A stretch of DNA of 64,000 nucleotides from Penelope pileata (GCA_013396635.1 WBMW01005278.1:620355-684354); one strand, 5' to 3'; counted from the first letter of the stretch, positions 1 through 14,454 are shown. Notes: generated from the letters alone by a model not told the origin. Translations and numbers: made by a program.

Positions 1-423
1 TTTGCTGTAGGCTGTGCAAGAAAGGCAAGTACTGTGTGCTGAGCTTCATTTGCAGCGTGGGCAAAGAGAAGAGGGAAGATTCGCAATGTTTTGCTTTTTG
101 GCATTCAGGAAGGCTCAGCAAGGCTTTTATTTTTTTTCTTTTTTTTTGACAGCTTTGGCACAATAACTGAACTTTATAAAGGCATTGGCTCTGGAAAACA
201 CCCAGCTGTAATGTTCGGAGGATTTATAATTTGTTTGGCAAGTGCACAGCCCACTGGGGATTGTGTCAGCTTCTCTGAGTTGTTTAATTTATATCCCAAC
301 TCTTGTCTGGCGTGTGAGGAGAGTCACAAAGTTCCCGTTTGCTGCGAGACGGGCGGTCAGCGGGATGGGATGGCCCCGGGTCTGCAGGGCTGGCTGTGCT
401 GCTGGGGCTTGGCGAGCTGTAAC

Positions 424-1130
424 GTCATAGAACCGTAGAATCATGGTGTGTTCTGAGTAGAGAGGGACACACAAGGATCACTGAATCCAACTCCTGGCTC
501 CACACAGCACCACCCAAAATCAGGCCATGTGTCTGGGAGCGGTGTCCCAACGCTCCCTGAGCTCCAGCACTGGGGCTGTGCCCCTGCCCTGGGCTCGGTG
601 CCATGCCCACCCCTCTGGACAGAGCCTTTCCTCTCCCCCACCCGACCCTCCCCTGACAGCTCCGTGCTGTCCCCTCCGGCCCTGTCACTGTCCCCAGAGC
701 AGAGCTCAGCGCTGCCCTCCGCTCCCTGTCAGGGGCTGCAGCCGCCATGAGGTCTCCCCTCAGCCTCCTCTGCACTGGGCTGAGCAAACCACGGGGCCTC
801 AGCTGCCCCTCACACCCCTTGCCCTCCCGACCCTTCTCCATCTTTGTAGCCCTCCTTGGGAAGCTCTCTAATGGCTTTGTGTCCTTGGTACGTTGTTACC
901 CAGCCTGCACCCAGTGCTGGAGGCGAGGCCGCACCAGGCGGAGCAGAGGGGACAATCCCACCCTCGCCCGGCAGTGCTGGGCCTGGGGCACCCCAGGGCA
1001 TGGTTGCCCTTCCTGGGCACGCTGCTGGCTCGTGTTCCACTTGCTGTCGACCAAGTCCCCCAGCTGCCTCTCAGCAGTGCTGCTCTCCAGCATCTCATCC
1101 CCCGGTCTGTATGTACAGCCGGGGCTGCCA
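424..1130 (-). mobile_element. CR1 LINE fragment, 3' part
   Basis: Read on the - strand this ends in a CR1-type 3' tail, seen at 424-500 on + as catagaaccgtagaatcatgg followed by the ccaactcctgg segment. Upstream of the tail is the reverse complement of the CR1 ORF2 C-terminal region. Its + strand landmarks include ctccatctttgtagccctcc, ggcgaggccgcaccagg and catctcatcccccggtctgt. No long frame remains, so the copy is decayed. The boundary near 1130 is where CR1-like sequence stops and is approximate. Confidence 0.8.
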
Positions 1131-3715
1131 ATGGCTTTCATGTCGTAGGAGTGGTTTGGGTTTGTCTCACGTTCGTCTGCTTGGGGGTTTGAAAGGAGAC
1201 TGAGTGCCAATCTGTCACCAGTGCTCATCAGCCCGCCCCAGGCAGGTGGGGCTGTGCTGTGTGCTGGTCCCTGGTAGGATGCTGGAGGCTCTGGTGTGAC
1301 ACCAGGACAACTCCTGGTGCAGGGAATTGTGGCCAGAAGTTTGCTCAGGTTCCGTCCTTGGAGATTTTCCGAGCTCTCCTCTGGCCACGCTTTGAGCAGG
1401 ACCTGGACGAGAGAGCTCCTGAGCTGCCTCCTCACCTGAGTGTTCCCATGCACCTGTATGGCTTTGCTCTTCTGATGAGGCTCATTTCTCTTGAACCTTT
1501 GTTCTAAAAGCAGTTAAAAGAAAATCCATGCTGTTTCACGTCCTTTGATCTTGGCTTCATCATTTAATGGATCATACCCTGAGTAAGCGGTAAACTGAAA
1601 TCTCCTTCATTGCAGAGAAGTATGCATCTCCCCTCCCTTCAAGAAGAAAATGCACTGAAAGAAATAGGAGCTAATTATCTGGAACACAGGTAAAAACAGA
1701 CACATGGCATCTCCCAAATAATAAATCCTTTTATTTTAAAAATTAAAAGCATTTATAAAAATAGAGACAAAACCTGAAACCTCTTTGCAGTATTTGCATT
1801 TAAATTGGAAATGTGAATGCATCTGGTCTTGTAAGTGCCAAATAATTACTTGATGATAAAAGTTTGGAGATGCTCTAGTAGAAGATGCTTGACAGCTTAA
1901 TTGTTTTGATAGCTGCTGAAAGTTAACGTTTTAAAAAACTCTAAGCCAAAACCATGTTGACAGTGGAAAAATGAGCCTCTGTTGGTAAAATGCTGAGAAT
2001 ATGTGGTTTGGGTTTTTTTAGCAAGGCTGTACTTCAGTCCTTCTTAGTGCAGGAAGGTGAGCCTAGGGAACACTCAGGCGGCATAATTTTGTCAAAATTA
2101 TCTTGCAGTCCAAATTATCCTATTTAAGAAATCTGAATTTTGAGAAAAGAGGTCATCATCGATGCATGCTCTGTAGAAGCTCGTTTCATGCTATTTTTTG
2201 ATGGCTCCTTGTGACCCAGGCCAGGTACACCCTGCCTGCTCGCTCAGCAGGAGTGGTTTCACCTGGAGAAAGCTCTGCTGTGGGAAAGCATCAAGCAGCA
2301 CGCCGTGCTGCTGCTGCAGGGGAGGCTGGCTCTGGGCAGAGCTGAGGCGTGAGTTTGTTTGATGTTAAAACTGATTTTTTAAATTCTGAGTGAAATGAGC
2401 AGATCTCCTTTCAGAGTAAGAAAGTTTCCGTATCTCAGCAATGAGCCAAGCGGTAGCAGGGCTGTGCAGATGAACCGTGAGAGTCAGAGAGCGTTCCCTG
2501 CTAGAGGAAAACAAACCAGCAGCATGATGCTGACCTTGGCAGGCCTGGTGGTCCCCCTTCAGCCAAGAATGAATATGAATAATGGAGTACAAAACAGATA
2601 CAACTGCTGTGCAGGCAGTCTGGCAAGACTTGGAGCATTTTATTGCTAAAAGTGCTGCAGGCTGGTGCTACGCAGAGGGTGCTGAGGGGTCTGCCCCATC
2701 CCCTGTCTTTCCAGCCAGTTCAGTATCTCTGTAAGAGAAAAAGGTGAAGCCCATGACTGGACATGAGGTGCTCAATCCGGGAGTTTTGAGATCCTGTGAA
2801 ATGGCAAAAGACAAAAAGTCTGTTGGTAGATTTCTACTGTTCTTGGGGATAGGAAGGGGAGGTGTTAGTGTTTGGTTTGGTTTCAAGAACAACCAGGGAG
2901 GGTGATGGTGACTCCTGAGTTCGTTTAAGTGAGCTTTTCTCTGGTCTGTAGGGAGGGTGGCCCAGCTCCTGCAAGGCCAGGCCACATCTGCTGTGACTTC
3001 TTTGAGACCCACTCTGGGGAGAGGGTGGCTCTTCGGTGTCCATGGTGCGGGATGGTGTTCGAGACTGTTCAGAGACAAGGAGCAAAAAGCTGGGTGGGAG
3101 GAGGTGTCTGTTGCCTCACAATCATACTTTGATTTTAAAAAAAAACCAGCTGACATAAAAGACTGTGATTACAGTAAGCTGAGTGTTAGAATAGCACAAG
3201 AAATCAAAGGTGAGAAGTGGAAAGAGGAAACTGAAGGACTCGTGGAAACCTTGGCATACCCAGAGAGAGGGGCTCTGGCACAGCACCCAAGGCTGCTCCC
3301 TGGGCAGTGTGATTTGCTCCGTGGAGTGCTCAGAGCACAGTGACAACAAGGGAGTGCAGCTGGGCCCGTGAGCTGCAGCTTTTCTGTCCTTCACCCCTTG
3401 TATTCAGTCACCAGCAGATATCTGAGCCTTTAACCATATATTTTAGCCTTCCTTAATTGCATCTATTCTCTCTGCTTTGCGGTGAGGTGGTTTGTAGATA
3501 GGCAGCTGTTACTGATGGGTCCTAAATCTTCTGGTACAAGGTTGGTTTCTTGTGAGATGTTGAGACTGCACTACACATGGCTTCAAATGCCTTCACAGTG
3601 TTAAACCTTCCTGGCTCCCTGTGCCCCTCTGTGCTGTAGAGGAGTGTTGGAAGAGCCATGAATTGTTCCTTACAGCCTCCTTGCCAGTTTGTGACAGCTC
3701 CAGTGTTTTAAAATC

Positions 3716-3862
3716 TTAGGTCGTGGGGTCTCCTCGGGGATCTCCAAAAGCCCCTGGATGTGCCCTGGGCACCAGCTCTGGGTGTTTCTGCTGGAGCAGA
3801 GTGGGACCAGGTGGGCCTGGCGGTGCCTCCCACCCCAGCCGTTCTGTGATCCTGTGATCTTC
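3716..3862 (+). mobile_element. CR1 LINE 3' tail fragment
   Basis: This short CR1 3' end on the + strand includes ctcggggatctccaaaagcc, a degenerate gcagagtgggaccaggtgg and a final ccgttctgtgatcctgtgat tail. It is heavily 5' truncated, as is usual for CR1. Confidence 0.75.
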
Positions 3863-4924
3863 TCTTTGCTCACTGACCAAAGAAGTGCTTTACCCAAGCT
3901 GACCCCCGTTTTGGTTTTAGAATTGTGTTTTTTTAGCCATGTTATACAATTCTTCTTTATGTAACTCAGAATTTGGACTTCTTTTCTGCTTATATTATCA
4001 TTATATATCACCAAATCCATTAATCTAATTGCCCTTGCTTTTTGGAAAATTGACTTCTTAAAGCACCAGCTGGACACAGCGGTTTTGTCCAACAAGTTCA
4101 CAGTTTCAGTTACCAAAGCCTGCTCGTAAAGCTTCCAATTCTTCATTTTCCAAAACTTGTACTTTTCTCCAAAAGCAGAACCTCCAACACGTGGTGAAGT
4201 CCACTTCCCCAGACCAAATTTTTGCACCCCTGACCTGACTACTTGCTCAAAGCTGAAGCATGGCATGAAGCACAAGTTTAGGTTGGGTCTGAGGTTTGTT
4301 GGGACTTGGGGTTGCACTGCTCTGCTCCGGGTGTAGCTGTGGCTGTGGTGGTCACAGCAGAATGGTGTGGTCCTAACAATGATTCAGTTTGCGAATGTTA
4401 TCTCCTGTTTGTTATTGAAATGTGTTACACAGCTACGTGCACAGCACAGTGCTGAGCACGATGGAGGATGTCATTCATCAGAAAGAAGTGGAAGTGATTA
4501 TTCACAACATGCTTTGGAGTAGGCTCCTCTGCACCCAGAATCAGTGTGCAGGCTGTACAGATGCTGCAGACCAGATAAACTTTTGCTGAGGAGAGCTGAT
4601 ATCTGCAAACTTGGTTATATGGAGTGTGTTTTTTTTCTGGAATCCTTCAGTGTTAGACTGGAAGACCATCGTTCTGAATGCTTTCCTTTTTATGCTTTGA
4701 GGCAGGACTCGAGATTACTTTGAAGTTTTGTTCTTTGAACAAACAAAACACACAAGTTTGTGTTTTTGGTGTTCCTTGTACTCACAGTAGTTTACAAACG
4801 TATTTTAATGTGACAGAAGGAAGTTCAGCAGATTGCACTGTGATACTCACCAGTGAGAAGCAGCTTTTGGACCGTTGTTGAATTGTCTCTGCTCAGCTTA
4901 GCTATTTGATGATATAGTTTAAGT

Positions 4925-4945
4925 ATAGTGATCAAATATCACTAT
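4925..4945. repeat. Short AT-rich inverted repeat
   Basis: Arms atagtgat and atcactat are separated by the 5-nt spacer caaat, giving a perfect 8-bp stem. Degenerate direct repeats of gataata-agttt flank it up to about 4980. This is probably simple AT-rich sequence and no function is claimed. Confidence 0.5.
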
Positions 4946-7900
4946 ATTTGATAATACAGTTTTGATAATATAGTTTATAGCATCCTGTAGAATACTGAAG
5001 AACGTGGAGCCATGCTGCTCATGGCCAAAATGAGCAGGAGGACTTTGTGCTTCTTCAGAGGTTATGGTAGCAATGTCTTTTACTTCCAGTTATTTAGTAG
5101 CTGTAGACATGCTGATGAAGAAAGAAACATCAGAGGATTTCCATGAGTCTGTTTCTTCTGTGGGAATGACTTCTTACTCAGTAGAGGTCCATTTATGCTG
5201 GGCGTTCCCCTTAAAAAAGAATTTAGAGAATTCAGAGTGCACTGTGGTTTCTGAGGTGTAGTCCTGGTCCAGATTCCGCTGTTTCTTACATTTGTTTGTG
5301 TAATCGTTCAGACACACAAATCTGAAACCCAGCCCAGTGGTAGAGATGTAGGTGTTGGCTGAGAGCTTTGACAAATGTGTGAGAGAGCAGCTGGAGGTGT
5401 TGATGTTTATTCACTTGAGTTGCAAGGGAGCGTGCTGGGATGGTTCCTGTCTCATAGGAAACGCGTGGTACAGGCTCCAGGTCAGCTGCTGATGTACTGT
5501 CAGAGATCTGTGTGTTAGCCCACGTTGTGACTGCTCTGCAGTGGGCTGTTTGTGTTGCTGTCACACAGCAAAGCTGAGGTCACAGAAGCATTGCATCCAA
5601 GTGCTGGTGTAAGTTGCAGTGTGCCATTTTCTCAGCTGTTTGAGGTTTGAAACAGATTAATTCTGGAGAGGATAAATAGTTCTGATTCTTTTTTCAGCAA
5701 AGCATCAATTAATTTACTACTGTACATTGGTGCATGCCTTTAACTGCAATGAGTCCAGTTCCTTTGCTTTTCCTTGTTTCTTGGCAGTGGGATACTTCAT
5801 GAAGACCACGTGTTTGTCATTAAATCCACCTGTCCAGATCCAGATACTTGCACCATCTACATGAAATACTTTAATTTTAAATGCTGAACTATTGTATTTA
5901 ACCAAATACTGTGTCTGTTTGGTGCCAAAATTCTGTATTGCAAAGCCATTGCCTTAGAGGTAGGCAGGTGCAGGTGAGCTGTGTCTGACACGGCCACAGC
6001 TCCAGTCAAAATCAAACCGAGTTTCATTTTGAGGGGAAGGAAGTTGAGTTTTTATTTTCCTCTACAAAATCTGGGAACCAGCAGAGACAAAAAATATAGG
6101 CACCAGCATGCAGTGAGAAAAGTTGGCTTCTCAAGATGTCTTGACAGATTAGGAAAAAGGTTTAGGTTTACGAATGCATTTCACAGGTCTTTTAGGGACT
6201 ATCTCAAATCTTTGTCATAGGGTTGTGAATCTTTTGAATTGCAGTCGTGTGAAAGCAGGATTGCTTTTCCCATCTGTAAGGCTCTAAGGAGACGAGGGAC
6301 CCAGTGTGATTGAAGCCAGAGCTGATGATAAGGGTGGGCTTTCTTTACCCACTGTCTGCCTCGTGTCTTTCTTTCAAGGACCAATGAATCATCCCAGTAA
6401 TCATCCTTTGGTACAAAGATCGCAGCAGTAACTTGGAGAGTTACAGCTCAGCCTTGCAAAGCAAACAGCCAGTGTGTGGATTAGCAGACTGGAGCTGCTG
6501 GGGGATGGAGCTGGCTTTGCAGCTCGCTTTCCAAACAAGCTGTTCCCACGGTGCTTTTTGTGTCTTCTTAACCTTTGCTGGACAGCAGAAGTCAAGGCAG
6601 ATGGCCTAACCCAGCACACACAGGAGTCATGGAAGTGACCGTCATTCACAACAGTGAACTTTGGATCAGATCTCTGGCCTTAAAAATGAAGTCAAGAATC
6701 TCTCCAAGTAGCACAAACACTTTTTGTGCATGTGAGAGGGAAACATAAAAGGGATGGTAATGTCTGACCACTAGGAAGGGACGGCTGCATCGCCTGACCC
6801 AGGAGATGCAGGTGAAGGCAGAACCCCTACCAGGTTCAGAGCATCTTGGAAGCGAGCTGGATATGGAGGTGTTGGCATTCATCTGACAAAATGCCAGTTC
6901 TGGGTGCTCTGAAACTAGTGGCATACTGAGCGCTGAGCTCAGTAAACGTCCAAAGTGTACCCGTGGTGCTCCAGGACACACGCAGGTCCGCACATCCACT
7001 TGGCACATCGTCAGCTGGCATTGCCATTTTGTTCACTGGGAGGAGTTCAAAACAAAATTGCTCGCCAGCCTTAGCAAAACATGAAGGGGAACAACGAAAA
7101 TTAGTCCAAGCCTCTTCTGGTTGGTGCACCGAGATTGAACCTCATGTGGAACCCGACTGCTCAGTCAAGGTTAAAATCAGTAATTTGCACAGATCTGCTG
7201 CTTAATACTGCTCCTGCCGCAGGCTGCACTCTGCCACAAACATCAGCAAACACAAAGCTGAGCACTCCCCAGTGCCCCGTGCCAGCTTAGGAAGCAGTCA
7301 GTGGCCAATAACTATTATGTCAAAGCCTGCAAATAGTGCAGCAGCTAATGTATTCCATTACGGTGTTTGATGCTCTTCATGTATCATGAAATGTGCGTTT
7401 CCGAGATAGGAACATTCTGATGGATTGAAGGAGCATCTTGGGTTGATCCGGGTGGGGGTGGGAAGATGTGGCTTAACCTGATGAATGCAAATAGGCCTTT
7501 GTTTAGATACTAAAAGGCGTTTTATTACTTTGAAATGTAATTAGTGAGGGAGAGCAGACATTGAAGAGTTTTGTGAAGGTTTTGAGGATGAAAATTGTTT
7601 CATCTTTGTTTATTTCATCACATCATACTTCTTTGGGGCCTCTTTGAGAAAGACTGGCAATTTCTTGGGCATGTTCTGAGTCTGAAAGTGCAGTTGCAGA
7701 CTTATTTGCACATTTGCTGTTATGTTCTGTTCTGAAATCTCTGCTGGGATGCAGCTGTGGTTAGCATGGCTGCAGCACCACCTCCCACATCCTGCTCGTT
7801 AGCCCTATACCCCTCGTTCCCTGTATCTAACCCCACATTTGTGACAGAAGCCTTCCAGCAATGCTTCACGGACTCAGAATCCATTGCATGTTTTGATGCA

Positions 7901-10900
7901 CTTGATGTTATATAGGGAGATGCCTGCAAAATTTGGCCCGAGAACCTACATATGAGGAAAATCCAAACCAGTGTGAATGCAAACCCCTGTGGCGAATCCA
8001 TACAGAAATCTGTTTTCTGAGGGATTTGTACCAGGCTCAGCCCAGGTGTTCCCAAGAGGTCAGTGTAGGACACACCACATAAATCAGTGAGGTCTGAAGT
8101 CTTCTTGGAAGCCACATTCATCTTGTGCAGATCTGAGACTCTACACGCTTCTATCTGCAGGAAGCAGCTTCATGTTCCCAAGGCTGCTGAAGGCAGTGAC
8201 ACTGCTGACCCCAGGTCCTTTTTCCAAGGACAACTCTGTTTGTCTGGGTCTGAGTCTAGCTTAATGGGGCCCTGCGTTGCTGCAATAACTTTTCCTTCAA
8301 GGACCTGAGCAGGGTCATCCTAGCCCCTCCTCTCTGCCAGCCAGGAGTGCCCTAAGCTCTGGCTTACACAGCCCTCTTCTCCTTCAGTGTGACTGAGAGT
8401 GGTTCCTCTGTTCAGAAAGCTTTCTGACCCTGTATGTCTGCAAACTTCCAGTACGTGAAGTGATTTGGAGTCTTGTGAGCCTGGAGTAGGATATCCAGGT
8501 TCAATTTCCCCTTCCTAAGAAAGATCTCTGGCTCTGCAGATGGAGAGTCAGAGAAACCTGTTGGAACCATCCTACTCCCTGCCCTCCATCTCCGTGCAGC
8601 TACGGTCATCAGAGGCTGTTGGGCACCTGCAGATGGTTTCCTGGGATCATCTTCCAGATATGGATGGTGGTTCTCATGTGCTTTGATGGCACATTAGAAG
8701 CTCCAAGATACACAGGTTAACTGTAGAGATCACTGTGTTTGTTCTGGTGACAAGTGAGATGAGGGCTCTATGGGTGTAGGTTGTTTAATGATGCTACTTA
8801 GCTCCACAAAGACACTACATTGTAAAGTCAACTTTTCTGCTGATTTGTTGGCCAAAGACGTAAATGCTGATGGCTGTGCAGGTGAAGTCTTGGAGAATGG
8901 GGTTAGAGAAGCAGTGTGTTGATTTCCAGCTGCAGATTGTACTTACACAGTTGTTGGGTTGGGATGCGGGGAGCTCGTGGCTGTTAGTGGTGGATGTAGG
9001 GTGAGTGTTGACATGGCTTCCAACGCTTCTTCCTTCACTTCAGAATTACTACAATCCCCTTAACATCTGCCCTATAATTCACTGAGTCGTGGTCATCCTC
9101 TGAGCTTCCTGCATTTAGCTGTACTGAATGGTATTCAGGGTGGGTTTGTGCTCTGCAGCAGTTCCTTCGTGTTTAGAGTTTGCTTTAACGAAGGACGGAT
9201 GAGCATTAATATGACTTTTTTATTAGACCTTGTTATTCCTTTATAGCAAGGAGTGCATGAGCACTCAAAGCTAATAAGAAAAATCCAGAAATAAAAATAG
9301 TTGATTGAAGTTATTAGCAAAAATATTTCTGGTTGAAATGTGCAGTTCATCATGCCTATTACGAGTTCGTTTTTTTTTCCTGTCTGCAAATTATGTGCAT
9401 AATATATTTGCTGATTTTTGTAGATGTAAGCATTCTTTGTTCTTCTGTTTTCAAACAAAAAAGTTTTGTTTGTGTTTCAAAGTTATTTACTGCAGTGATT
9501 TCAAACTGTCATGCAATGTATGGTTCGTCCCCGTGAATCAAAGCGTGCAGCAATTCTGCTTCCTGGGGAGCTGACTGCAGCTCTTGAAAGGGAGTGATAG
9601 ATGCTGAATAAGGGCTTGTGCACTTTCGTGCAAATTTAGTCCTGATAAAACTCATGGAATTTTCAAACCCCACCCATTCTTAAAAGCACTTCAACCACTT
9701 GGATTTTTTAATGTGAAGTTACATCTAAATAACAGCACTAGGGGACACCTTTCGTGCCATACCTGACCAGCACAGCCAACGTAAAAGTCTTAAGTCTTTT
9801 CGTTCACTGATGAAGAGGACTGGCTTCCTCATCTCATGCCAGGGGTTGTCCACAGGCTGACAGGTTTTATGCTTCTTTTCCTGCATTGAATAAAAAAAGA
9901 AAATAAAGAACAACCCACAACTAATTAATTACATGTTAATTCTTTTCAGAGTTGTAGAAGTGCAAATTCAGCAAGGCATTTGTGAGCTCCAAAGAGTTGT
10001 TTTGTTCAGGAGCTACTGAGCTAGCAAAGCTGAGTCTGAATTTGCATTTTCACCTCTTGCAGCGATGGAAGGATCCAACTCACCGGGCTCTCTGCACGTC
10101 CTTGGTGCCTCATGTCTGTTTGCATTCAGTGTTGTTGTGCTTTCTGCATGCAGCAAATGCAAACCATGCCTTACCCAAAGGATGGCACACAGTAAATCCA
10201 GGAGGCCAGACAGCAGAGTGCTGCTGACACATCCTGGTCTCACTCATATGCTTCTCACCAGGGCACTGGGAGGCAAAGAGAGCAGGAGGGGAAAGCAGGG
10301 CAACCTGGAAAACTCTTCAATAGACTGAGAAGTTAGCAGAATGAGATGTTGCGTTTAAATATTTGTCTTCCAGTGCTTGGGTTCAAGCTGGGGATTTGTT
10401 TGTAACATTTCTAACTGGTATTTTCCTGGTGAGGCTTTCTAGTTGAAGATAGCATACGTAAATACGTATACATGCATACGTACTTAGGCAGACATGTATA
10501 GGGGGATAGGGATCTTGGGATTATGTAAGTAGCGTTTTGTATTCAGAACATGAACATATATTTGTATTTGAAGAACTTAATGGCTGATTCTGAAGCGCTT
10601 CTCCAAAAATAACTATTGAACCAAGACTGCTTTATAGCAACCAATTTACTGGTGTAAATGGTTGTAGTTCTGGATGGCTTTATGCTCATTAAAAGAGTGA
10701 CAAGAAAATTCAAACGAGTGACTTGCAATATTATTTTGCTCTTGTAGAGACTGATGAGGGAATGTGAGTTACAGATGCTTGTCTTGCCTGGAGGATGGTG
10801 GGGAATGGTGTTCCTCCAGAGCACTGAGCCTGCCCGTGAGATGGCTGCAGGAAACTTATCTGCCCTAGGGTTCCCACCTGCAGCACTGAGACTGCCTTAC

Positions 10901-11740
10901 CTCTGCCCTGCTGGGGGCTAGAGAATTAATTAAATTTGTATTGCTAGTTGGAGTAATCTTGGATGAAGACAGAGATCTTTGGGATCCTTGCCATGGAAAT
11001 GCAGCCATGGTACTCGTGATGGGCTCTCTCCTGGGGTTACATCTCAGAAGAGCAGCTTTTCCTTTTGCCACTGACTGTTAGCTAGGACCTGATGATGTGC
11101 TTCCAGTCCTGCAGCCTTTAGGAGCTGGCAGCAGGCAGCCTGCCTCTGGGCAGTGCGGGGATGGAAGGACCCTCCAGGCTGCTGCAGGGAAGAGCACAGC
11201 CACAAACCAGGGCGTGCTGTAGCCTCAGGCGTGTGTTACCTCTTCCCGTTTAACTGGCTGGCACAAAGCTGCTGTGTATGGCCGTGTTTGTTTCCACATA
11301 GACTGGAGGTGACACGACTGGTTCTGTTAGTGATGTTAGATTGATATCTCTGTTTCCTCTTCTCTCGATGCTCTGATACCATGGGTGTCAGGAGGGGCTT
11401 GTAAGGACCTCCAGAGATGGATAACAAAGATTCATGAATTATTTTGGTTACTTTTCAGTTGTCAGCAGCTTATCCTAACTTAGATGCTGTGCCTCCCTAT
11501 TTTTCATTTTGGAAATACCAACTATTGTATCAATGTATGTTCTGTGATGATACTTGATTAAGACCTCATGCTACAAAAAAATAACCACGTGCTAAGTGTG
11601 TGCATGGGAAGTTTCAGTGACTTCCCAACCATCGTATGAGATATAAAGTGAGGCACGAGCCAAAGTCTTTTTAAAGTCTGGAAATGCAAAACTGGCACTT
11701 TATTAGACTATAATATTGGGGTTTTTTTTGCATGTTTCAG

Positions 11741-12070
11741 CCTTAAAAAAAGGACGTTTTTGGATCACCCCCGACCCGTACCACAAAGACGACAATATCC
11801 AGATTGGGCGAGAGGTGAAAATCTCCTGCCAGGTGGAAGCCGTCCCTTCCGAGGAGCTCACGTTCAGCTGGTTCAAAAACGGTCGCCCCTTGCGAAGCTC
11901 CGAGAGGATGGTCATCACCCAGACCGACCCCGACGTGTCACCCGGCACCACCAACCTGGACATCATCGACCTGAAATTCACGGACTTTGGGACGTACACG
12001 TGTGTCGCGTCTCTGAAAGGAGGTGGCATATCGGATATCAGCATCGATGTCAACATCTCCAGCAGTACGG
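11741..12070 (+). CDS. MDGA2: MDGA2 internal exon encoding Ig-like domain 4
   Basis: This 330-nt exon encodes 110 residues of MDGA2, a GPI-anchored neuronal surface protein that binds neuroligins and restrains synapse formation. The family layout is six Ig domains, one FNIII and one MAM domain. Seen here is a complete C2/I-type Ig fold: Cys30 in KISCQVEA, Trp44 in FSWFKNG, and Cys88 in the DFGTYTC motif. A sequon (NIS) lies near residue 105. A pyrimidine-rich acceptor ends in tttcag at 11740 and the donor gtaagg starts at 12071. The first codon is split (last two bases in this exon) and the last base starts the next codon, so both flanking introns are phase 1. The motifs GRFWITPDPYHKDD and SWFKNGRPLRSSERM fit MDGA2; the paralogue MDGA1 differs at many of these positions. 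The exon is clearly GC-richer than the flanking intron. The match to MDGA2 is from recalled family sequence, not a search. Confidence 0.93.
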
Positions 12071-14454
12071 GTAAGGAGGCTTTCTCTCGCTTCAGTCTTC
12101 CTTCTGTGTCGCCAAGTTGTGGCTTTCCTTGACTCGTGTGAAAAAGAGGTGAATACGCAGGGTGCTTCTTACCATGGGGATATCCAAGCAGGACCTGGAG
12201 AAGGGGCTGAGTTCCTTTGGTTAGAGGGTTAAGTGGCACCTGATGCTCTCTCCCAAAAACACGCGAAGCTCCGATACACTCACATACGCCTGCTTTCATT
12301 GTCAGGAAAGTTACTGCTTCTGGAAAAGGACGTTGGCCTTTATTTTGGACTTTCAGGCATCCGGAGTCATGAAAAAATAGCTGGTAGGAAATTACACGGA
12401 GAAGTAGGAGGGTGCTAGTTAACAAGGCTGAATCCATCCAGCTGCTCTCATCGAACAGCGAGTGCCAAGAGCAGCGGAAGGAGCTCTCTTTTTTCTTCAA
12501 GATTACACATTGCCTGTTGGTGAATCATGCTATTCCCAACAGGGAAGAAGTTTAAGATATCTATTATGCGTGTTTCCAGATCAGTGACTGAAATGTCTCT
12601 CTCTCTTGGATGAGCTAAAGCCTTGGCTATTACCTTGACTGATAGTGAATGTCTTGTTGTGGCTGTGCAGTAGGAGTACGTAACACAACACTAATTGTCT
12701 GCTTTCCTTTATCTCTCTGCTAATAGCTTGCTTATAACCAATGCATTTCTCAGGCTTTTCCCCGCAGTAGTTGAGTTTAATAACTGAGGTAGCCCGTGTT
12801 GATGTAATAAACTGGAAAGCATTCTGAAGGCAGGATTTTTTCCTGCTGAAAATTAGTTAGAGCTACAAATAAGGGTTGCTGGTTGATTTCTACAAAAAAA
12901 AAAAAAATCAAACAGAAACAAACAAAATACGGTATCAGCTGCTATCTGCCCTGTCTTTTATGTAAAGCCTTGCTGTGCTTTCCTGCAGACTGTGCGTGTT
13001 GTTCGCTGGGGTAAGGCATGCAGTGCGTGCTGTTCAGATACGAAACAATGAACAAATTGAAAAACATTTTTATGGCATGGAAAGAAAGTGTTTAATAGAC
13101 ATCTTCTGACCCCTTTTTACCAAACACATTCAAGTATGTGCTTTCTACTTTCTCAGAGAGATTAATTGCACTCTGTTGCATCAAATAGCATCTCCACATT
13201 TCCATTATCCAACTCTCACAGCATTGCTTTTGCTTCACGAGTACACACCATGTCTAAACAAACTCTATTACAGCTGTCATGATAAATTTTTGTTTTGATT
13301 TCAATACTGGAACCTGCCATCCATCCTCAGGAAGACACTGGTGCCAATAGGAGAAACATTGTGCTTGCTGCTGTTACATTTCAGTGAGGGGCAGGAACTG
13401 GAGCGTGCAAGTTTCCCCAGGACCAATGCAGTTGTGTATTTGCAAACTGTCCTGGTTCGGTCCTGAGCAGAGAGCTTGGAAGAGCTCGTTTCCTCTGTTT
13501 CTCCCGAGCTGACCTGTATGTTGCAAGCGTGTTCTACTCATGGCTTTATCAGTGGAATGACTGAGATGAGAGGTGAACATGGAGATGGGACAGTTTGTCC
13601 TGTGATTGAGTTAGGGAACAAATAAATGGAATGGGCTTGGGTGAGTCCGTGGGACTGGGTGGGAGGTTTCTACGAGAGCCGACTGGTGTCCCTTCAAGGC
13701 CACTTGATCATCTTTGAAAGGCCATGGTGACCTAAGAATGTCCACCAAAGACTGGAAAAATGCAAATTTCAGCCTTTCTTCTCAAAGGGCAGGGAGGAGA
13801 TGGGAGGAGGCACGGTTCAGTCAGCCCCACCTCAGTCCCTGGGAAGGTCAGGGAGCAAACCTGGCCCAGCCTGGCTGCCTGCTGGGAGGGGAGGCCTGGC
13901 TCTGTGGGCAGGGAAGGGAAGGGAAGCTGTTTGCCTTGACTCCAGCCAAATCTTCACAGCAGATGTTGTAGCATTCTTATAGATAACTGGTAGAGTCTGG
14001 TTGGAGAGGTGGAATGGGCTATATGTTGTAAAAATGAGGTCAGTGATGCACAGCCAGATTGTTGTGTGTGTAAGTGAACAAGCGGTCGGTGTTCACACAG
14101 TTGGCCTCTGCAGTATTTCCACCTTGAACCATAATGCATACGTACATAAACCTTGGGAGACGGGAGGAAAAAACCCACACATTTAGTTTAGGTTAGTGAT
14201 TATTTTATTGTTTATTTTAGGTGTACTTTGTTCAGGGATCCTCGAATATTTTGCTTCTTTTTGTGAAATTTTGTTGGCATCAGTGAGAAGTATTTGTTAT
14301 TACAGCTTGATGAATCCTGAGATGACCTTGAGCAGTTCTGTGGCCCTTTAACTAACTTCACGGCGGATGTGCTGGAGCTGTGCAGGAGGGCAGCTCTCCC
14401 CCAGGTGGGGCTGCGTGCCCAGGGAGCAGCTGGGGGAGGGAGCAGGCAGGGACT

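Larger units (their letters stand above)
1..11740 (+). other. MDGA2: MDGA2 intron upstream of Ig4 exon (3' part)
   Basis: This is non-coding sequence running into the acceptor at 11740; its 5' end lies outside the window. It holds a T-rich run near 129-149 and two CR1 fragments (424-1130 and 3716-3862). The stretches 1131-3715 and 3863-11740 are AT-rich and contain only short chance open frames. A small AT inverted repeat sits at 4925-4945 and a cluster of tacgta-like words at 10451-10485. I see no other gene. Confidence 0.8.

Noticed and set aside
2668..3156. 162-codon - strand frame
   Set aside because: No recognisable motif, no splice context and low-complexity Ser/Pro content.
11703..12500. 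265-codon - strand open frame
   Set aside because: It lies antisense over the MDGA2 Ig4 exon and its donor and has no recognisable protein content.
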